NCBI GenBank assembly: GCA_018433245.1
Contig: JAHDRN010000005.1
Location: 1 to 64,000 of the forward strand
Source of the DNA: Candidatus Proruminimicrobium quisquiliarum
GTDB taxonomy: Bacteria > Elusimicrobiota > Endomicrobiia > Endomicrobiales > Endomicrobiaceae
Direction of reading: 5' to 3'
DNA: 64,000 nucleotides
A program made the position numbers and the translations under genes. Each line of letters starts with the position of its first letter. The stretch's first letter is position 1. Positions 55,341 to 63,277 of the stretch are shown piece by piece. The notes beneath the pieces are model-generated. The model was not told the DNA's origin and searched no databases. It saw nothing but the letters and a program-made list of their open reading frames with translations.

Positions 55341-55520
55341 ATGAGCAAGAAAAAATGTAATTGTTCTTTCTGCGAAACTGAAATGAAGGAAGTCTGCGGA
55401 GAAGAAAACTTCTGCAACAGAAATTTTATTGAATTCGCAAAATGCGAAAAATGCGGAATAATGTATGAAAAATATTTAGAGAAATGCCCGCAGTGCTCAC
55501 AGGAAAAAAACGATAAATAA
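55341..55520 (+). CDS. Cys-rich 59-residue mini-protein
   Basis: 59 residues with nine cysteines, arranged as CNCSFC, then single Cys, then CEKCG and CPQC, the last two like a small zinc ribbon. It starts two bases after the iscU stop, so it is translated in the same unit, perhaps by reinitiation. It may bind zinc or an Fe-S cluster; no family recognised. Confidence 0.75.
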   Translation: MSKKKCNCSFCETEMKEVCGEENFCNRNFIEFAKCEKCGIMYEKYLEKCPQCSQEKNDK

Positions 55521-55562
55521 ATCAAAATTTATTGAAACACAGTAAAACGTCAGGAGCATGTT

Positions 55563-56741
55563 ATGAGACAAATTACCGAAAACATATACGCCGTCGGCAT
55601 AGTTGACTGGAACGTCAGAAAATTCCACGGCAACACGTATATCACAAAAAAAGGCGCAACTTATAATTCTTATCTTATTACTGGAAAGGAACCTGTCCTT
55701 ATAGATGTGGTTCATAAAGGTTTTGAAGAAGAATTTCTGTCAAATATTTCAGAAATCATTGACCCTAAAGAAATAAAACATATAGTTTTAAACCATCTTG
55801 AACCGGATCATTCCGGTTCTCTTGAATATGTAGCCGAAATGTGCCCTAACGCAAAGTTTTACGCAACCGCAAAATTAAAAGAAGGCGCATCCAAATATTA
55901 TAAACTTAACATTGAAATAAACACGGTAAAAACCGGAAACTCATTTAATACGGGCGATTATACTTTTAAATTTATTGAAGTCCCGATGATTCACTGGCCC
56001 GACAGCATGATGACATACTGCCCGGAGAAAAAAATTCTGTTTTCAAACGACGCTTTCGGACAGCACATAACGTCAAATAAACTTTTTGACGACGAAATAG
56101 ACAGGGCCGATTTGTTTAAAGAAGCAAAAAAATATTATGCCAATATACTTTGGGCTCTCGGCTCAATAATCCAAAGAAAACTGACCGAACTTGCCGCAAT
56201 GAATCTTGAAATTGAAATGATAGCGCCGAGCCACGGAATGATATGGAGAAAAGAAATTTCCGGGATAATGGAACTTTATATGCAGTGGGCGCAAAATAAA
56301 ACCGAAAATAAAGCCGTTATTGTTTATGAAACAATGTGGGGCTCAACGGAAATAATGGCAAAAGAAATCCTAAAAGGATTGACTTCAAAGGCAATAGACG
56401 CTAAACTTTTTGACATCGCTTCAACTGATTTCGGAGAACTCGCCTATGAGATGCTTGAGGCAAAAACTTTTATAATCGGCTCTTCTACGCATGACAACGA
56501 AATGCTCCCTTATATTGCCGGATTTTTATACTTTCTAAAAGGACTTAAACCTCAAAAAAGAACGGCATTCGCATTCGGTTCTTACGGATGGGCCGGCGGA
56601 GCGGTAAAAGATATTGTTGAAACTTTAAAATCTTCCGGAATTGAAGTAATCGGACAGACAGACGCTAAATTTAAACCCGATTCATCAGAACTAAAAAAAT
56701 GTTTTGACGCGGGCGTCATGCTGGCCGAAAAACTTAACTGA
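55563..56741 (+). CDS. Flavodiiron protein (FprA/ROO type A)
   Basis: 392 residues. N-terminal metallo-lactamase-like diiron domain with HLEPDH at 78-83 (H78, E80, D82, H83), then IHWPDSM, NDAFGQH and PSHGMIW for the remaining ligands. C-terminal flavodoxin domain from about 250, with the FMN loop ETMWGSTE. It reduces O2 to water or NO to N2O without releasing radicals, using electrons from rubredoxin, which is encoded upstream. AGGAG precedes the ATG. Confidence 0.95.
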   Translation: MRQITENIYAVGIVDWNVRKFHGNTYITKKGATYNSYLITGKEPVLIDVVHKGFEEEFLSNISEIIDPKEIKHIVLNHLEPDHSGSLEYVAEMCPNAKFYATAKLKEGASKYYKLNIEINTVKTGNSFNTGDYTFKFIEVPMIHWPDSMMTYCPEKKILFSNDAFGQHITSNKLFDDEIDRADLFKEAKKYYANILWALGSIIQRKLTELAAMNLEIEMIAPSHGMIWRKEISGIMELYMQWAQNKTENKAVIVYETMWGSTEIMAKEILKGLTSKAIDAKLFDIASTDFGELAYEMLEAKTFIIGSSTHDNEMLPYIAGFLYFLKGLKPQKRTAFAFGSYGWAGGAVKDIVETLKSSGIEVIGQTDAKFKPDSSELKKCFDAGVMLAEKLN

Positions 56742-56773
56742 CCGGATTATTATAAAGCCGTAACGGAGGTGAC

Positions 56774-56926
56774 ATGCTGCCGGATATCATTGGCATTGTC
56801 GGTCTTGCATCTCTTGTTTTGGGCATTATTTTTTCCGTAAAACGCAACACAAAAATGCAGATTCTGTTTGTAACAATCGCAATAATTCTCCTCATAATCC
56901 GTTCAACCATGCTATTTTTTAATTAA
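56774..56926 (+). CDS. Small two-TM membrane protein A
   Basis: 50 residues: two hydrophobic helices joined by a short basic loop (VKRNTK). A strong CGGAGGT ribosome site sits eight bases upstream, which is the main reason to believe it. No family recognised. It forms a pair with the similar-sized gene that follows. Confidence 0.65.
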   Translation: MLPDIIGIVGLASLVLGIIFSVKRNTKMQILFVTIAIILLIIRSTMLFFN

Positions 56927-56936
56927 GGAGTATTAT

Positions 56937-57104
56937 ATGTTATTTGAAATTTTTGAATTTGCCGGAATTGCGGGCTTTATATTTATTTGTCTGGCTGTTT
57001 TTTTTGCAGTAAGAAAAAAATTCAAACTCCATAGACTGTTTGCAATAGCCGGATTTACAGCAGTCATTGTTCACGCTTCAATATATTTTATATTTTTAAA
57101 ATAA
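56937..57104 (+). CDS. Small two-TM membrane protein B
   Basis: 55 residues with two helices around a basic loop (VRKKFKLHR). AAGGAG ribosome site. Same topology as the preceding gene, ten bases away. His in the loop and in the second helix (VIVHAS) might bind heme or metal, but this is speculation. Located between the flavodiiron gene and perR. Confidence 0.65.
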   Translation: MLFEIFEFAGIAGFIFICLAVFFAVRKKFKLHRLFAIAGFTAVIVHASIYFIFLK

Positions 57105-57109
57105 AGATA

Positions 57110-57138
57110 TTGACACAGTCATCTATTTTGTATACAAT
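57110..57138 (+). promoter_or_regulatory. Promoter of the perR-desulfoferrodoxin-rubrerythrin unit
   Basis: Perfect TTGACA (57110-57115), 17-base spacer, TACAAT (57133-57138). The predicted start at about 57144 lies only ~6 bases before the ATG, so the regulator mRNA would be practically leaderless. Confidence 0.75.
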
Positions 57139-57144
57139 ACCAGA

Positions 57145-57159
57145 TTGTAATGATTACAA
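57145..57159 (+). promoter_or_regulatory. PerR/Fur-type operator overlapping the regulator's own start codon
   Basis: TTGTAAT-G-ATTACAA is a perfect 7-1-7 palindrome, close to the Bacillus Per box pattern TTATAAT-N-ATTATAA. It covers the predicted transcription start and the ATG (57150-57152), so binding would block the gene's own transcription. Confidence 0.75.
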
Positions 57160-57554
57160 ATAAGCTAAGAGCTGCGGCTTTAAAATCAACTTTTCAAAGA
57201 GAAAAAATTCTTGAATATATTTCTTCAAGAAAAGAACATCCTACTGTAGATAAAATTTATAAACATATGCTTAAAATATGTCCCACCATATCAAAAACAA
57301 CCGTATATAATAACGTTAAATCTCTTGATAAAGCCGGACTTATAAAAGCAGTAAAGTTTTCCGGCAAAGGTGAAGCCATCTATGACGGAAATCCGTCTGT
57401 TCATTATCATTTTGTCTGCAACAAATGCGGAACAATATTTGATTTGGATTTAGACTGTAAAAATATTATAAAAAAAGAAATAGACGGGCATCTAGTTGAA
57501 AACGTATGCGCTTATTTTTCAGGCGTATGCAAAGAATGTAAAAAAGATTTATAA
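57150..57554 (+). CDS. perR: Fur-family regulator, PerR-like
   Basis: 134 residues. N-terminal winged helix with TVYNNVKSLDKAGLI as recognition region. C-terminal metal domain with HYHFVCNKCG and a second CxxC (CKEC) forming the structural zinc site. The context (desulfoferrodoxin and rubrerythrin just downstream, flavodiiron upstream) favours PerR-type peroxide sensing over Fur-type iron sensing; sequence alone does not decide. Probably autoregulated through the operator at 57145-57159. Confidence 0.88.
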   Translation: MITNKLRAAALKSTFQREKILEYISSRKEHPTVDKIYKHMLKICPTISKTTVYNNVKSLDKAGLIKAVKFSGKGEAIYDGNPSVHYHFVCNKCGTIFDLDLDCKNIIKKEIDGHLVENVCAYFSGVCKECKKDL

Positions 57555-57589
57555 ACATAAATCTGATAAAAAAACCGGAGGTATTAATT

Positions 57590-57973
57590 ATGGCTGGAAA
57601 TCACAAATTTTTTATTTGCAAACACTGCGGAAATCTCGTAGGAATGGTGCTTAATAAAGGGGTGCCGCTTGTATGCTGTGGAGAAAAAATGACGGAACTT
57701 ATCCCGAATACCGTTGACGCAAGCACGGAAAAACACGTTCCCGTAGTTAAAATTGAAGAAAATACCGTAACCGTAAATATCGGAAGCGTTCCCCACCCTA
57801 TGGAACAGGCTCATTACATACAATTTATATACGTTGAAACGAAAAAAGGCGGACAGAGAAAATCTTTAAATCCGGGAGACGCTCCCAAAGCCGTATTTTC
57901 TCTCGTTGACGACGAAGTCGTTTCGGTATACGAATACTGCAATCTGCATGGTCTTTGGAAAACAGATTTATAA
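57590..57973 (+). CDS. dfx: Desulfoferrodoxin (two-iron superoxide reductase)
   Basis: 127 residues. N-terminal desulforedoxin iron site C10, C13, C29, C30. Superoxide-reducing centre ligands H49, H69, H75, C117 and H120 (motifs EKHVPV, PHPMEQAH, CNLHG). It reduces superoxide to peroxide without making oxygen. CGGAGG ribosome site. Transcribed after perR and before rubrerythrin. Confidence 0.96.
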   Translation: MAGNHKFFICKHCGNLVGMVLNKGVPLVCCGEKMTELIPNTVDASTEKHVPVVKIEENTVTVNIGSVPHPMEQAHYIQFIYVETKKGGQRKSLNPGDAPKAVFSLVDDEVVSVYEYCNLHGLWKTDL

Positions 57974-57992
57974 TTTTTAAGGGAGCAAGACG

Positions 57993-58463
57993 ATAAATAT
58001 TTTTATTTTAGATAAAAATCCAAAACTGGCGGCAAAGTTTCAGTGCGATAAACACATATGTAAAATGATAGTTGAATCATGTCAAATTCTTTGTTCCGTG
58101 TTTTATTATAATTCTGAAATTAAACCGCCTTATAAACTGACTCATAAAAACCACCCGTGCTGCGTATGGGCAAGAGAGTCTCTCGGAAATTTCAAATGGC
58201 TTCTAAAACATACGGAATATTTATTGGATGAATACTCTTTAAGATATGCAAAACGCCACAAATGCAATGATGTTTTCTGCTGGATAAAAAGCAACATGAA
58301 TGTTTTGAAATTTAATAAAACAGAACTAACCGATTTTGTACAGGCTATGCCGGAACATTACAGACTTAACGACGCCGTTAAAGCTTACAGAAATTATTAC
58401 AAAGGCGAAAAGGCTGAAATAGCCGTCTGGAAAAATAGCGTAATACCTGATTGGTTTGCATAA
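57993..58463 (+). CDS. Conserved protein of unknown function with a non-ATG (ATA or ACG) start
   Basis: About 156 residues if started at the ATA at 57993, giving the beginning (M)NIFILDKNPKLAAKFQCDKH that fits relatives I remember from bacteria and phages (M-N-x-F-x-LD, then CDKHxxKM, THxNHPCxxW, AMPxxY, YRNYYxGEK, and a Trp near the end). The first in-frame ATG (58065) would remove the conserved CDKH. A GGGAG lies upstream, with ACG (57990) at ideal spacing and ATA next. Function is not known to me. The conserved Cys/His/Asp suggest an enzyme or metal site. Confidence 0.65.
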   Translation: MNIFILDKNPKLAAKFQCDKHICKMIVESCQILCSVFYYNSEIKPPYKLTHKNHPCCVWARESLGNFKWLLKHTEYLLDEYSLRYAKRHKCNDVFCWIKSNMNVLKFNKTELTDFVQAMPEHYRLNDAVKAYRNYYKGEKAEIAVWKNSVIPDWFA

Positions 58464-58482
58464 AAATAAACGGAGGCTTAAA

Positions 58483-59058
58483 ATGAAAAGCGTAAAAGGA
58501 ACAAAAACAGAGCAGAATTTGCTCAAATCATTTGCGGGAGAATCTCAGGCAAGAAACAGATATACATATTTTGCTTCTGTCGCAAAGAAAGAAGGATACG
58601 AACAAATTTCGGCGATTTTTACCGAAACAGCAGACAATGAAAAGGAACATGCGAAAAGATTTTTTAAATTTCTTGAAGGCGGAGATTTGGAAATAACGGC
58701 GACATATCCGGCCGGTAAAATAGGAACAACTTTGGAAAATCTGCAAGCGGCGGCGGCGGGAGAAAATGAAGAACACACTATTCTTTATCCTGAATTTGCA
58801 AAAGTGGCGGAACAGGAAGGTTTTGACGAAATAGCAAGCGTTTACAAATTTATTTCAACTGTTGAAGCCGAACATGAAAGAAGATATCTCGCACTTGCGG
58901 CAAATGTCAAAAACGCCAAAGTGTTTAAAAAGGACAGCAGCATAAAATGGAGATGCAGAAACTGCGGATACGTATATAATTTGGCTGAAGCGGTTGATTT
59001 GTGCCCTGCATGCGCGCATCCTAAAGCATATCAGGAAGTCGCGGCGGACAATTATTAA
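58483..59058 (+). CDS. rbr: Rubrerythrin
   Basis: 191 residues from the ATG at 58483 (CGGAGG upstream). Diiron four-helix domain with E20 in FAGESQARNRY and ETADNEKEHAKRF, then a second E-x-x-H set (EAEHERR). C-terminal rubredoxin domain with CRNCGYVY and CPAC. Peroxidase protecting anaerobes from hydrogen peroxide, completing the superoxide-to-water path with desulfoferrodoxin. Confidence 0.96.
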   Translation: MKSVKGTKTEQNLLKSFAGESQARNRYTYFASVAKKEGYEQISAIFTETADNEKEHAKRFFKFLEGGDLEITATYPAGKIGTTLENLQAAAAGENEEHTILYPEFAKVAEQEGFDEIASVYKFISTVEAEHERRYLALAANVKNAKVFKKDSSIKWRCRNCGYVYNLAEAVDLCPACAHPKAYQEVAADNY

Positions 59059-59070
59059 TTTAAAACAAAC

Positions 59071-59108
59071 AAAAAAGCGCATCTTAATATTTAAGATGCG
59101 CTTTTTTT
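59071..59108. terminator. Bidirectional intrinsic terminator between rubrerythrin and cysE
   Basis: Perfect 11-bp stem GCGCATCTTAA / TTAAGATGCGC with a 3-base loop, A run on the left and T run on the right, so it serves both convergent genes. Confidence 0.92.
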
Positions 59109-59119
59109 ATTTATTTTTT

Positions 59120-59779
59120 TTACTTCTGTCCGTTTATAAATTTATTTAACTTATCTTCAAGTTTCTTCTGTTCGTTAAGAACAAATCTCATCGCGTCTGC
59201 CACAGGATCCGGTAATTTTGCATGTTCAAGATGATCAACTTCTTCCTGACTGTACCCCAATCCTATTCTTGCAGGAACACCGACTGCGGTGGCATTTGCA
59301 GGAACATCGTGTATAACAACCGAACCGGCTCCTACTCTGACATTGTTCCCGAGCGTAATTGCTCCGATTACAATTGCATTTGAACCAATAGTAACATGAT
59401 TGCCAAGAGTCGGATGTCTTTTCTTTTTTTCTAAAGAAGTCCCCCCCAACACAACTCCTTTATATATCAAAACATCATCCCCTATTTCTGTTGTTTCTCC
59501 TATTACTACGCCCATTCCGTGATCTATAAAAAATCTTTTACCTATTGTTGCGCCGGGATGAATTTCAATTCCGGTAAAAAATCTTGTTATGTGGGATAAA
59601 AATCTTGCCCAAAAATAAAAATTATGTTTCCACAGATAATGAGTAACTCTGTGTGACCATATTGCATGAAGTCCGGGATAGCATAACAAAACTTCCGGCC
59701 ATGACCGTGCGGCGGGATCTTTATGAAATATTGTCTGAACGTCTTCTTTTAATAAATTAAACTTACTTTTAATACTCAT
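59120..59779 (-). CDS. cysE: Serine O-acetyltransferase
   Basis: 219 residues from the ATG at 59779; an upstream TTG at 59797 is less likely. Left-handed beta-helix hexapeptide repeats with [20 protein letters not shown] (catalytic Asp/His), and [17 protein letters not shown]. This is the short form lacking the long N-terminal helical domain of E. coli CysE. Makes O-acetylserine for cysteine synthesis. Confidence 0.94.
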   Translation of the reverse strand: MSIKSKFNLLKEDVQTIFHKDPAARSWPEVLLCYPGLHAIWSHRVTHYLWKHNFYFWARFLSHITRFFTGIEIHPGATIGKRFFIDHGMGVVIGETTEIGDDVLIYKGVVLGGTSLEKKKRHPTLGNHVTIGSNAIVIGAITLGNNVRVGAGSVVIHDVPANATAVGVPARIGLGYSQEEVDHLEHAKLPDPVADAMRFVLNEQKKLEDKLNKFINGQK

Positions 59780-59806
59780 ATTGCCTGCATTATACAAAAA
59801 AATATA

Positions 59807-59835
59807 ATTTTTTTATACAAGTTTGACAAAAATAT
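59807..59835 (-). promoter_or_regulatory. Candidate cysE promoter
   Basis: Minus-strand TTGTCA, 17-base spacer and TATATT, about 30 bases upstream of the ATG. A second TATAAT sits closer to the gene. Confidence 0.45.
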
Positions 59836-59883
59836 TCTAAACTATTAAACTAATGGTCTTTCAGGGTTATAAAATATCAGAAT

Positions 59884-59971
59884 GGAGAGATGGCCGAGTT
59901 GGTTTAAGGCGCAGTCCTGGAAAGACTGTTTATCAGAAATGGTAACAAGGGTTCGAATCCCTTTCTCTCCG
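59884..59971 (+). tRNA. tRNA-Ser (GGA)
   Basis: 88 bases, no encoded CCA. Acceptor GGAGAGA pairs with TCTCTCC, anticodon loop CTGGAAA between CAGTC and GACTG-side bases, long variable arm typical of Ser. Followed by accessory genes, a common integration position. Confidence 0.95.
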
Positions 59972-59980
59972 TTTTTTTTT

Positions 59981-60002
59981 GAGTCCTTTTGGACTCTTTT
60001 TT
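59981..60002 (+). terminator. Intrinsic terminator after tRNA-Ser
   Basis: GAGTCC / GGACTC stem with TTTT loop and a following T run. Confidence 0.75.
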
Positions 60003-60586
60003 ATTTATTTTGAACTTCGGATATCGGTTCACTACCGTTCAGCTCTGCTTGATATACCTTGTCCAAAATAAATAAAAAATAGCCTCAAAATCATCTCAAA
60101 AAAATTTATATACTCGGATGTGCTTGGTATACCATTGCATTAAAAAAATAAAAAATATTCGCAAAATCCTTCATAAAATTACTCTACTTGATATACCTCG
60201 TTCAAAATAAATAAAAAATAGCCTCAAAATTTTCTCAAACATTTCTACTGCTTTTATTTATGTGTTTTTTATACACTACACTCTTGAACTACTTTATTTC
60301 GCCTAAAATCTTAATGTTTCAAACGACACCAAATAATCTTAAAACCTTTGCTAAAACAAAGAAACATATTGTTAAGTAATTTTGTATTAAGATGTGGACT
60401 GGTTTACCAGTAAATTCTTGCTGTTTTTTGTGCAGTTCTTTTGTAAATATCCCGTTCAAATTATCAATATTATCTTCCTTACACATTCCCGCTTACTAGA
60501 TGTGGAAAGGCAAGCAAAACGGATCGTCTATATATTCTCATATTTATTTTGATATAATAAATAACATATTTTAAGGAACGGTTTAA
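60003..60586. other. AT-rich non-coding stretch at the left edge of the accessory region
   Basis: I see no convincing gene in this ~580-base stretch. Its left part holds three imperfect tandem repeats (60046-60250). The rest is AT-rich with scattered short open frames lacking ribosome sites. It may be decayed mobile DNA. Confidence 0.6.
60046..60250. repeat. Three imperfect tandem repeats of ~64-75 bp
   Basis: Copies begin at 60046, 60121 and 60185. Each starts with TNCTTGRTATACC, followed by an AAAATAAATAAAAAAT-like tract and then an AGCCTCAAAAT/TTCGCAAAAT tract. Copies 1 and 3 are close to each other, and copy 2 is diverged. No protein-coding sense; spacers are not unique, so this is not a CRISPR array. 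Confidence 0.75.
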
Positions 60587-60682
60587 ATGCCTCCAACAAA
60601 AACCATACAAGGACTTTGCATCGTTACATACTTTCTATTGAAGAAACAGGATTTTTCTTGTATTTACTTGTGCTGGGCATGA
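60587..60682 (+). CDS. Doubtful 31-residue open frame
   Basis: A short frame with an AAGGAA ribosome-like site and an upstream TATAAT. The peptide has no recognisable motif and two Cys near its end. It may be a gene fragment left by decay. Listed only for completeness. Confidence 0.2.
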   Translation: MPPTKTIQGLCIVTYFLLKKQDFSCIYLCWA

Positions 60683-60719
60683 TAAGCAACTATTTAAAAC
60701 ATTTATAGAGGAGTTATAA

Positions 60720-61796
60720 ATGGCTGAAGCATTACGGGAAATATCATCGTTTTTAGAAAATTATACTTTGCAAGATTATACAGAACCTAATCCTAATTTT
60801 TTTAAAATAGCCGGTTTCCCGCGATGGGAAAATGTTAGCAGCAATATACTGCAATATTTTTTCAGAAATCAGGCTGTATTAAATTTATTTTTAGAATGCA
60901 CAGATGACAATGATCTCAAATCCAGTCCCATTACAGGAGAAATAGAAGTTCTCCGTGAAGAACAAACCGAGAATTTAAAGCGAATAGACTTAGTAATTAT
61001 TACAAATAAATTTGTAATAGGCATTGAAAATAAAATAGGCGCGTCACTTTATAATCCTGTAGATGATTACAATAGTCATTTGAAAAAAGAAGCAGGAGAA
61101 AGTAAAATTCCAAAGTTGATAATTTTATCTGAAACTCCTGTTATAAAAGACAACAGATACGCAAGAGTAACACATGGTGCTCTAATTAAAAAAATACAAA
61201 AAAATTATTACAAGCTCTTAAATGTTTTAGGACATAGAGATTTTCTTTTACTTACAGAATATATTAACAATATAGAATCTTTACAAGGAGCACGGTATAT
61301 GAATGAAAAATTTATAAAATTTGCTGCAGAAGATGATAATGCTGATAAAATAGAACAGATTGCTCAGAAATTTTTGTCTGTAAATTTAGAATTAAAAAAT
61401 ATTGCTTATAAAATTTTAGAAGATTTAGGAGATGAAATTAAGCCGTTTACGAATAAAGATGTTTGGCAAGCCAGAACAAGCTGTAAAATGCTTGCCACGG
61501 CATATCTGGATAGCTGTTTTTTTGAAGGAAATAAATATAATTGTGCCATTGATATAGATGTGACGGTTAAAGGGTATAAACTTTTAATATTTGACAGAGG
61601 TAACAAAACGCTTGATGCGGAATTTATAAATATCTTAAAAAAAAGACTGCCAACTTTTACAAGTGATTTTAAACAAGAAATCAAAGATAAAACTCCAAGG
61701 TTTGTTTATAAGAATGATTTTTCTTTTGATGAGTACGATGAATTGTTAAAATTAGTAAAAGAAATTTTAACGTCTTTTGCAAAGGAAACTGTATAA
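60720..61796 (+). CDS. PD-(D/E)XK nuclease-like protein (PDDEXK_4-type)
   Basis: 358 residues with GAGGAG ribosome site. N-terminal E38 in WENVSSNILQYF, Asp90 in RIDLVI, and E103-N-K105 in IGIENKIG form the E...D...ExK active-site pattern of the restriction-endonuclease-like fold, followed by DDYNSHLKK and later strands. The C-terminal ~150 residues are of unknown type. Proteins of this class are frequent in defence islands and mobile elements. Target (DNA or RNA) unknown. Lies in the accessory region beside tRNA-Ser. Confidence 0.75.
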   Translation: MAEALREISSFLENYTLQDYTEPNPNFFKIAGFPRWENVSSNILQYFFRNQAVLNLFLECTDDNDLKSSPITGEIEVLREEQTENLKRIDLVIITNKFVIGIENKIGASLYNPVDDYNSHLKKEAGESKIPKLIILSETPVIKDNRYARVTHGALIKKIQKNYYKLLNVLGHRDFLLLTEYINNIESLQGARYMNEKFIKFAAEDDNADKIEQIAQKFLSVNLELKNIAYKILEDLGDEIKPFTNKDVWQARTSCKMLATAYLDSCFFEGNKYNCAIDIDVTVKGYKLLIFDRGNKTLDAEFINILKKRLPTFTSDFKQEIKDKTPRFVYKNDFSFDEYDELLKLVKEILTSFAKETV

Positions 61797-61954
61797 TTAT
61801 TTCAGCAAAGGTTTGGCTTTTACGCTGTAATGTTTCATGTATAGGCGGTTTTAAAAGTTTATTTGTAAATAACAATGAAATTTTAGCTGTTACCCCAAAA
61901 GGAACTTTTGTATCAAAAAATCAAGGCAGAACTTGGGTATTTAAAGGGAGATAA
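61797..61954 (+). pseudogene. Possible gene fragment ending in a BNR/Asp-box-like motif
   Basis: An open stretch of ~50 codons without its own start, ending TPKGTFVSKNQGRTWVFKGR and a stop at 61952-61954. SKNQGRTW resembles the S-x-D-x-G-x-T-W Asp-box of BNR repeats. The start of any original gene is missing. Could be chance. Confidence 0.3.
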
Positions 61955-61956
61955 AT

Positions 61957-62094
61957 ATGCAAAAAAAGAAAACAAAAGATACCCAAAATTTACAAAACAG
62001 TAACTTGTATAAACTGGGCGGATTGTTCGCACATATTTACACGGCAGTAGCACTTATCGGGCGAATAATTGCTAATAAAAAAACTGAAAAATAA
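61957..62094 (+). CDS. Small 45-residue basic protein
   Basis: 45 residues with a GGGAG ribosome site. Lys-rich N-terminus, then a moderately hydrophobic helix (LYKLGGLFAHIYTAVALIGR in part), then a Lys-rich end. It sits 17 bases before the first GTPase gene, so it may be its partner, a small membrane-associated or toxin-like peptide. No family recognised. Confidence 0.5.
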   Translation: MQKKKTKDTQNLQNSNLYKLGGLFAHIYTAVALIGRIIANKKTEK

Positions 62095-62111
62095 GAGAAG
62101 GAGTATAGAAA

Positions 62112-63242
62112 ATGCAAGAGTACTCACGGGAAAATATTGAAAAATCTCTACGAGAATTGTTGGCGCAGCAAAAAGTACCTAATATCCTTATATGTGGCCA
62201 GACGGGAGTTGGTAAGTCATCTGTTATCAATCTTATTTTTAATGATAGTGTTGCATCTGTATCAGATTTTGAGCCATGTACCAAAGATATAAAGCTTTTC
62301 AAAAGCAACTATGTTAATATTTACGATAGTGAGGGTTATGAAATAGGTGAGGAAAAGCAAAAATATTATAAGAAAATGCTGTTGGATGAATTTTTGATAA
62401 AGAAAAAAAATAGCGATGATGCGCCACATTTGGTGTGGTACGCAATTTCAGGTTCAGCGAAGAAATATACAGACACTGACATTGAAATTATACAATGCAT
62501 TAAAGAAGCAGGATACCCTTTATGTGTTCTTATAACCAAAATAGATAACTCTGGGCATAAGACATTAGGTGAAATAATTAGTGCACTTAAACAAGATTTA
62601 CCCGACACTGAAATATTTAGGATAAGTAACAGAATGGAAGAAGAAGTGCAAAAACTGTGTGACAGAGAAGCGCTTGAAAAATGGTCGTATAACGCACTTA
62701 AAGATGTAATTCAAGATAGATTTGTAGCGGCTTTAAAAGGTGGACTTGAACAAAAAAAGGAACAGGCAGAAAAAAGAATTAAGGAAGCAACACGACTTCT
62801 GCAAATTATATCCGATCCGGAAAAGCATTTTGCTAATCTTGTCGCTGAAATTCTCGTAATCTATAACATAAAAATAAAAAATAAACCGTTGATTGATGGA
62901 CTTACTTCAGATGTAATAATATTTATAGGTAAGGTTACCGGCACGCTTATCGATTTGGGCATTCAATTTGCTTTTAAAACATCTAGCGGAAAAAGAGCCG
63001 GAAGTGTTATTGCTAAATGTGTGAAGTTTGTTGGAAATCAAATTGTATCTACGCTAACAATGAGAAAATTAGCTGAAGCGTTTTCTTATTTATGTTATAA
63101 ACAATGTAAAGATTCTATAGAAGGTAAAGAAAATTATTTTAATATAGAGCAACTTATAGAATCAGCTAATTTTATAAAACAACTGAAAGATACATATAAG
63201 TATATACAAGAAGAATCTAGTGAAGATATTGTTGAGGAGTAA
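62112..63242 (+). CDS. P-loop GTPase with C-terminal helical region (first of a pair)
   Basis: 376 residues with GGAG ribosome site. Walker A GQTGVGKSS (29-37), T57 as candidate switch I, DSEG (72-75), and TKID (142-145) give all four GTPase motifs. A long coiled segment around 210-235 leads into a more hydrophobic C-terminus (about 240-330) that may touch membrane, reminiscent of DUF697/YcjF-type GTPases. No effector domain recognised. Paired with another GTPase 35 bases downstream. Confidence 0.8.
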   Translation: MQEYSRENIEKSLRELLAQQKVPNILICGQTGVGKSSVINLIFNDSVASVSDFEPCTKDIKLFKSNYVNIYDSEGYEIGEEKQKYYKKMLLDEFLIKKKNSDDAPHLVWYAISGSAKKYTDTDIEIIQCIKEAGYPLCVLITKIDNSGHKTLGEIISALKQDLPDTEIFRISNRMEEEVQKLCDREALEKWSYNALKDVIQDRFVAALKGGLEQKKEQAEKRIKEATRLLQIISDPEKHFANLVAEILVIYNIKIKNKPLIDGLTSDVIIFIGKVTGTLIDLGIQFAFKTSSGKRAGSVIAKCVKFVGNQIVSTLTMRKLAEAFSYLCYKQCKDSIEGKENYFNIEQLIESANFIKQLKDTYKYIQEESSEDIVEE

Positions 63243-63277
63243 ATGAAGCTGTCTGATTAATAAAAAGGGAGACAATA

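Noticed and set aside
60046-60250. CRISPR array
   Set aside because: Units are long, imperfect and contiguous with no unique spacers; no cas genes nearby.
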